DNA of 64,000 nt, from the NCBI GenBank assembly GCA_008973525.1, contig WACJ01000257.1, forward strand, positions 124,001 to 188,000, read 5' to 3'. Positions 60,546-64,000 of this stretch are shown here, one piece after another. The stretch's first letter is position 1; every line of letters begins with the position of its first letter. Made by a program: the position numbers and the translations under genes. The notes beneath the pieces were generated by a model. It did no database searches and was not told the DNA's origin. It saw only the letters and a program-made list of their open reading frames with translations. This DNA is from Stenopsyche tienmushanensis (Eukaryota > Arthropoda > Insecta > Trichoptera > Stenopsychidae).

Positions 60546-63183
60546 TTAGGATTCAAAATTGATAAAATGCTGCGTTAAAAAATGAAGGCATTTGGTTTGA
60601 ATTGACGAATCCATATGGCTATTATTTTTTAGATCCAACATTTATCAAAGAAATCATTACAATTTTACACGCTTTGATTCGATTTGCTTTAAAAATGTGT
60701 TTCAAATATCCCTGAGATAAAAAATAAAGGTAGGGCGCAGTAATAAAACGTGATGAATACTCCAATTCAAGATATTCTCTTTTTATAGTCAAGCAGAAAA
60801 AAATTCACGCAGCTACCCCAAAGCACTTTATATTAAATTGACGCCATCCATTATAGCACTATCTTGTCCCCAGTCTTCTTTGTAAGTAGACCTATATTTA
60901 TTCTCCAAAGGCTTCTAATCTCACTGCCAACTTTTACTCCTTTTTATATGAAAAAGCCATTATAACAGGCGCAGATTTTATTCTGCATTTCGTTTGTCGC
61001 TTAGTATGGCTGGAATCCCGAATCTCCCTATGCCATAAATAATGTTCTTTCGCATGAGCGGCCAGCAATAGCTTACCGAACAAATTTCATTTCCCATACA
61101 ATGGATCATTATACTCGGCTGGTCTCGTAGCCGCACTGTCCACTCGTGCTTCCACATATACCAAAGTTACTTTCTTCAATTCCAATGCTATTTCCAGCCA
61201 TAGGGTCATCCTGTAAATCCTAATAATTCATATTTTTGATACAATTTTTCACAAAAAAACCATAGGCGCTTTCGTGCTACTTTGTGAACAAGCAGTATTT
61301 GCTGCAAACATTGACGACATCCAAATTGAGACAATATATGACAGCATTATCATATTCATATACAATAATTTGCAAAACAACATTGCTTGATACATGTTGC
61401 ATGTTACATTTACATACTATTTCGGTTAATATTCCAAGATCTGCGGCCAAATTGCCAAATTTGTAAAATGGTATACAATATAAATTTCCAACTATAAATA
61501 TCTAAATCATATAAATTCATATCCATAATCACTACAAACATATTCTTTCTCGCATTTACATTGAAGATTCGACGTTAAGATTTACGTTTACATAGGATGA
61601 AACTTTGAAGTTTGATAATTCAATATAAATCTGTTTTCATATATACGAATCTATGTTATATTCGCCTTATTTACATTGTACTATTTTTTCATAGCGACCA
61701 TCCATTTGGTAATTTCATGTCCACGAATGAATTTATTGATTCTCGCAATGAATCCCAATTTATTAGTTGGAATAACCCGAAGTGCTATCGTCCCGAATCA
61801 ATTTATTGATGCTTGTCCCTAAGAGGAAATGGTCCCAGCGATAACGGAAACTACCGGAAAATTACCAAAATAACCCACTTCCTGTCTTAAGTGATTTGTA
61901 ACACTAGTAATTTCAATATGAAGCCTATAGTGAAAATATGCGAATCGAAATATGTATGAATTTATATATTCAAATTATTGTATTTTCTTTACCATCCGAG
62001 GATGAGATAACATTTTATTTTGAAGATATTTACAGATATCTTTATCAAAAATGGTCATAAAAATCGAATTCAAAAAGGATGTATAACATCCATAAACAAC
62101 AACTAGAAAAAGAAATGTTGACAATAATTTACTATTACAACTTGATTTTAAAATCACCCATAATCCCTATCGATAAAACTATGATAAGTCCTTCCATATG
62201 TTCACCCAGGCGAGTAGAATTCAAGTTATCTTCAAAAACGAGCACACGATGAAGCGATTTCTTTATTAAATCAATAATCTAGAAATAAACGGATTTACCT
62301 ATTTTTGAATCTTAAAAGAGCAACTTCTTCATTTTATTCCAATTTTAAATAGCATGTTTGTTCTGTGATCCATAGTTCTGTAGGAGTTCTGACTATTTAT
62401 CTATCTGATGTACATGTCATAATCTGCGCATGGGATCTTGTATACTCCCTGGGATTCATTTTGAAATCTGTCGGATAAGAAACTTCCTATCATTTTTCTC
62501 ACTCAAAAATGTGCATGTTTCGGAAGTATACGGCTTATGGTGTCAGACGTGTCCTTTAATCGGTCATATCAACGTTCGACCTGTATCGGACTATAAACTC
62601 AATCATCATGTATTTAAACCTACAGGAAGTATAGCTGACGATCACATTTTTAAAACATATTTTTCCTATGAAAAATCATGTCAAATTGGTTGCCAACATC
62701 GAAGTAATTGCGAAAATCCATTTTAAAAAAAGATAAATATTAGATAGACGTTGACCATCTTCAAAGTCTTTCCAAAGCAAACAACGACATTATTTTCGCG
62801 ATCATCAACATATCTTATTCCTCGAAATATCAAGAAAAGGTGAATCCAAATATAAGTTCAGTCCAAAAGTTCGTGCGACTTTTGGAACTGACCTGATATT
62901 TCCAATAATTGTTTGAAAAATGACAGCAAATCATAAAACATACACGTTTTATAAATTCAAGAAATAATAGCATATTCCACATAGAATATTTATCCTAGTT
63001 AATCTATTCGTAATAACTATACATGGAAATGAAATTAAAGCAATTTGCAAACATTTTCCATGCAATAAATATTTTTTATCAAAGCGACATGCACCCATTG
63101 AATTTTGAAATAGTTTATCCCGCTTCCCGTTTTGGCACGGAATCCGGACATAAATTAGGCCTTGATCTTCTTTGTTTTTTCAG
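60546..63183. other. Non-coding stretch
   Basis: AT-rich; several 60-98-codon frames, none recognisable. The 98-codon frame at 62430-62726 is Cys- and His-rich but shows no known zinc-finger spacing. Confidence 0.4.
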
Positions 63184-63288
63184 CACGAATTTCAGAAGAG
63201 GCGGCCCTGTAAACACGCTCTCGGGCACAAAATACGACCCACCAGATAATAACACGACCCGCCAAAAAAATGGCCCATTTGAATTACG
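63184..63288 (+). other. Candidate 105-nt internal exon
   Basis: TTTGTTTTTTCAG ends at 63183 and GTGAGC starts at 63289. The 105 bases between are GC-richer than the flanks and open in one frame only (TNFRRGGPVNTLSGTKYDPP, then DNNTTRQKNGPFEL); the other two plus frames have stops. The length is a multiple of three, so the exon would be symmetric (phase 2). A minus-strand frame also crosses the region. There is no homology support, so it is a candidate only. Confidence 0.2.
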
Positions 63289-63303
63289 GTGAGCTCGATG
63301 CAA

Positions 63304-64000
63304 AAAAAAAAAGAAACAATCTACCCTCGACGAGTACTCCGATCAAATATAAATATTTTAATTACGTCGCCGATTTTTATGCAGTATAAATTTAAAATTA
63401 TTTTATCTACAATCGGCGGAATAGTGGTTAAAGTTCATTCAAGCTTGGCAAAATAAATGATGTTTTTACCCACATTCTAACAAATAAGAAGGCAGTAGTT
63501 ATAACATTTTTAATGGATTTACTAAAATTGTATTTCAACGCAGAAGTACGAATAATGCACATAAATGTTTATAGGTTTCTGGATACGAGCAAAACTCTGC
63601 ATGTTTCTCTAACCATAATGATAATATAATAGTAGTACAAGATATTCTACTTTGTGCATCGTATTAACATCAAAATACCATTTTCAGCGCGGTATCCTCC
63701 AACATAGTAGATTGTGTTTTTATAATAATAAAAAATATAATTACCCTAAATATGGAAGATATATTGGTATATTCAGGCTCTATGTTCCATTTAAGGATTA
63801 TGCCGATGTAGCAGCATACATAATTTTAAAAAATTGGCACGCTATAATTTTTAATAGTGTTCTTCCCTTATATATATTAATATCCATTATCAGACATTTG
63901 CGATCTTTATGGTACACGTTATTAGAGATAAAGGATTGGAGGGAAGTTGGTTTTCCATTATCTTTTATATGATGTCGGTAATCGTTCACAATACGAAGAA
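63304..64000. other. Non-coding stretch
   Basis: AT-rich. A 106-codon plus frame at 63652-63972, with an opposing minus frame, has no recognisable domain. Confidence 0.4.

Noticed and set aside
1..64000. CRISPR array, operon, prophage or bacterial gene cluster
   Set aside because: No regularly spaced repeats, no ORFs of bacterial density, and clear eukaryotic transposon and SINE content.

Overview
This is a eukaryotic, probably arthropod (most likely insect), AT-rich, gene-poor window. It has no bacterial-style gene arrangement and no open frame longer than 137 codons. The protein-like sequence I could identify is all decayed transposon. The arthropod guess is an inference from the mix of DD34D mariner, Tigger/pogo, piggyBac-type termini and an RTE-like LINE. 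It is not proven by any host gene.

Layout. 0.9-1.4 kb: an unnamed inverted-repeat element. 4.0-4.3 kb: 3' end of a Tigger-like element. 5.5 kb: dispersed repeat, second copy at 26.9 kb. 7.7-12.3 kb: three copies of a tRNA-derived SINE plus a Tigger1-type pseudogene (10.0-10.9 kb). 12.6-13.1 kb: TTAA-type element. 16.6-20.4 kb: the best SINE copy, a 244-bp MITE with a 19-bp perfect inverted repeat, a tRNA-like sequence, a second copy of the unnamed element and a 1.05-kb Tigger-like element. 22.3 kb: first of three LTR-like repeats (others at 44.6 and 50.2 kb). 32.8 and 51.1 kb: two copies, in opposite orientation, of one Tigger/jerky-type element. 40.6-41.8 kb: Tigger-like C-terminal remnant beside an internally deleted mariner. 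49.4-50.1 kb: 5'-truncated RTE-like reverse transcriptase. 53.4 kb: second TTAA-type element with a tandem repeat inside. 57.0-58.2 kb: two different mariner pseudogenes side by side.

Between the repeats are AT-rich stretches broken by GC-richer, CpG-containing patches of 150-350 bp (for example 8.55-8.83, 14.15-14.48, 32.06-32.30, 36.42-36.56, 36.93-37.24 kb). They have no convincing ORFs and could be regulatory DNA or exons of a long gene. Two weak internal-exon candidates (29092-29121 and 63184-63288) have good splice signals and lengths divisible by three.

Nothing here acts together as a pathway. The repeats do appear to depend on one another: Tigger-like transposase would have moved the MITEs, piggyBac-type transposase the TTAA elements, and some LINE the SINE. 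No intact transposase or reverse transcriptase remains in the window. I found no new functional system. The items most likely to be undescribed are the SINE family, the LTR-like family and the Tigger-like family with a GTGCG-type terminus.
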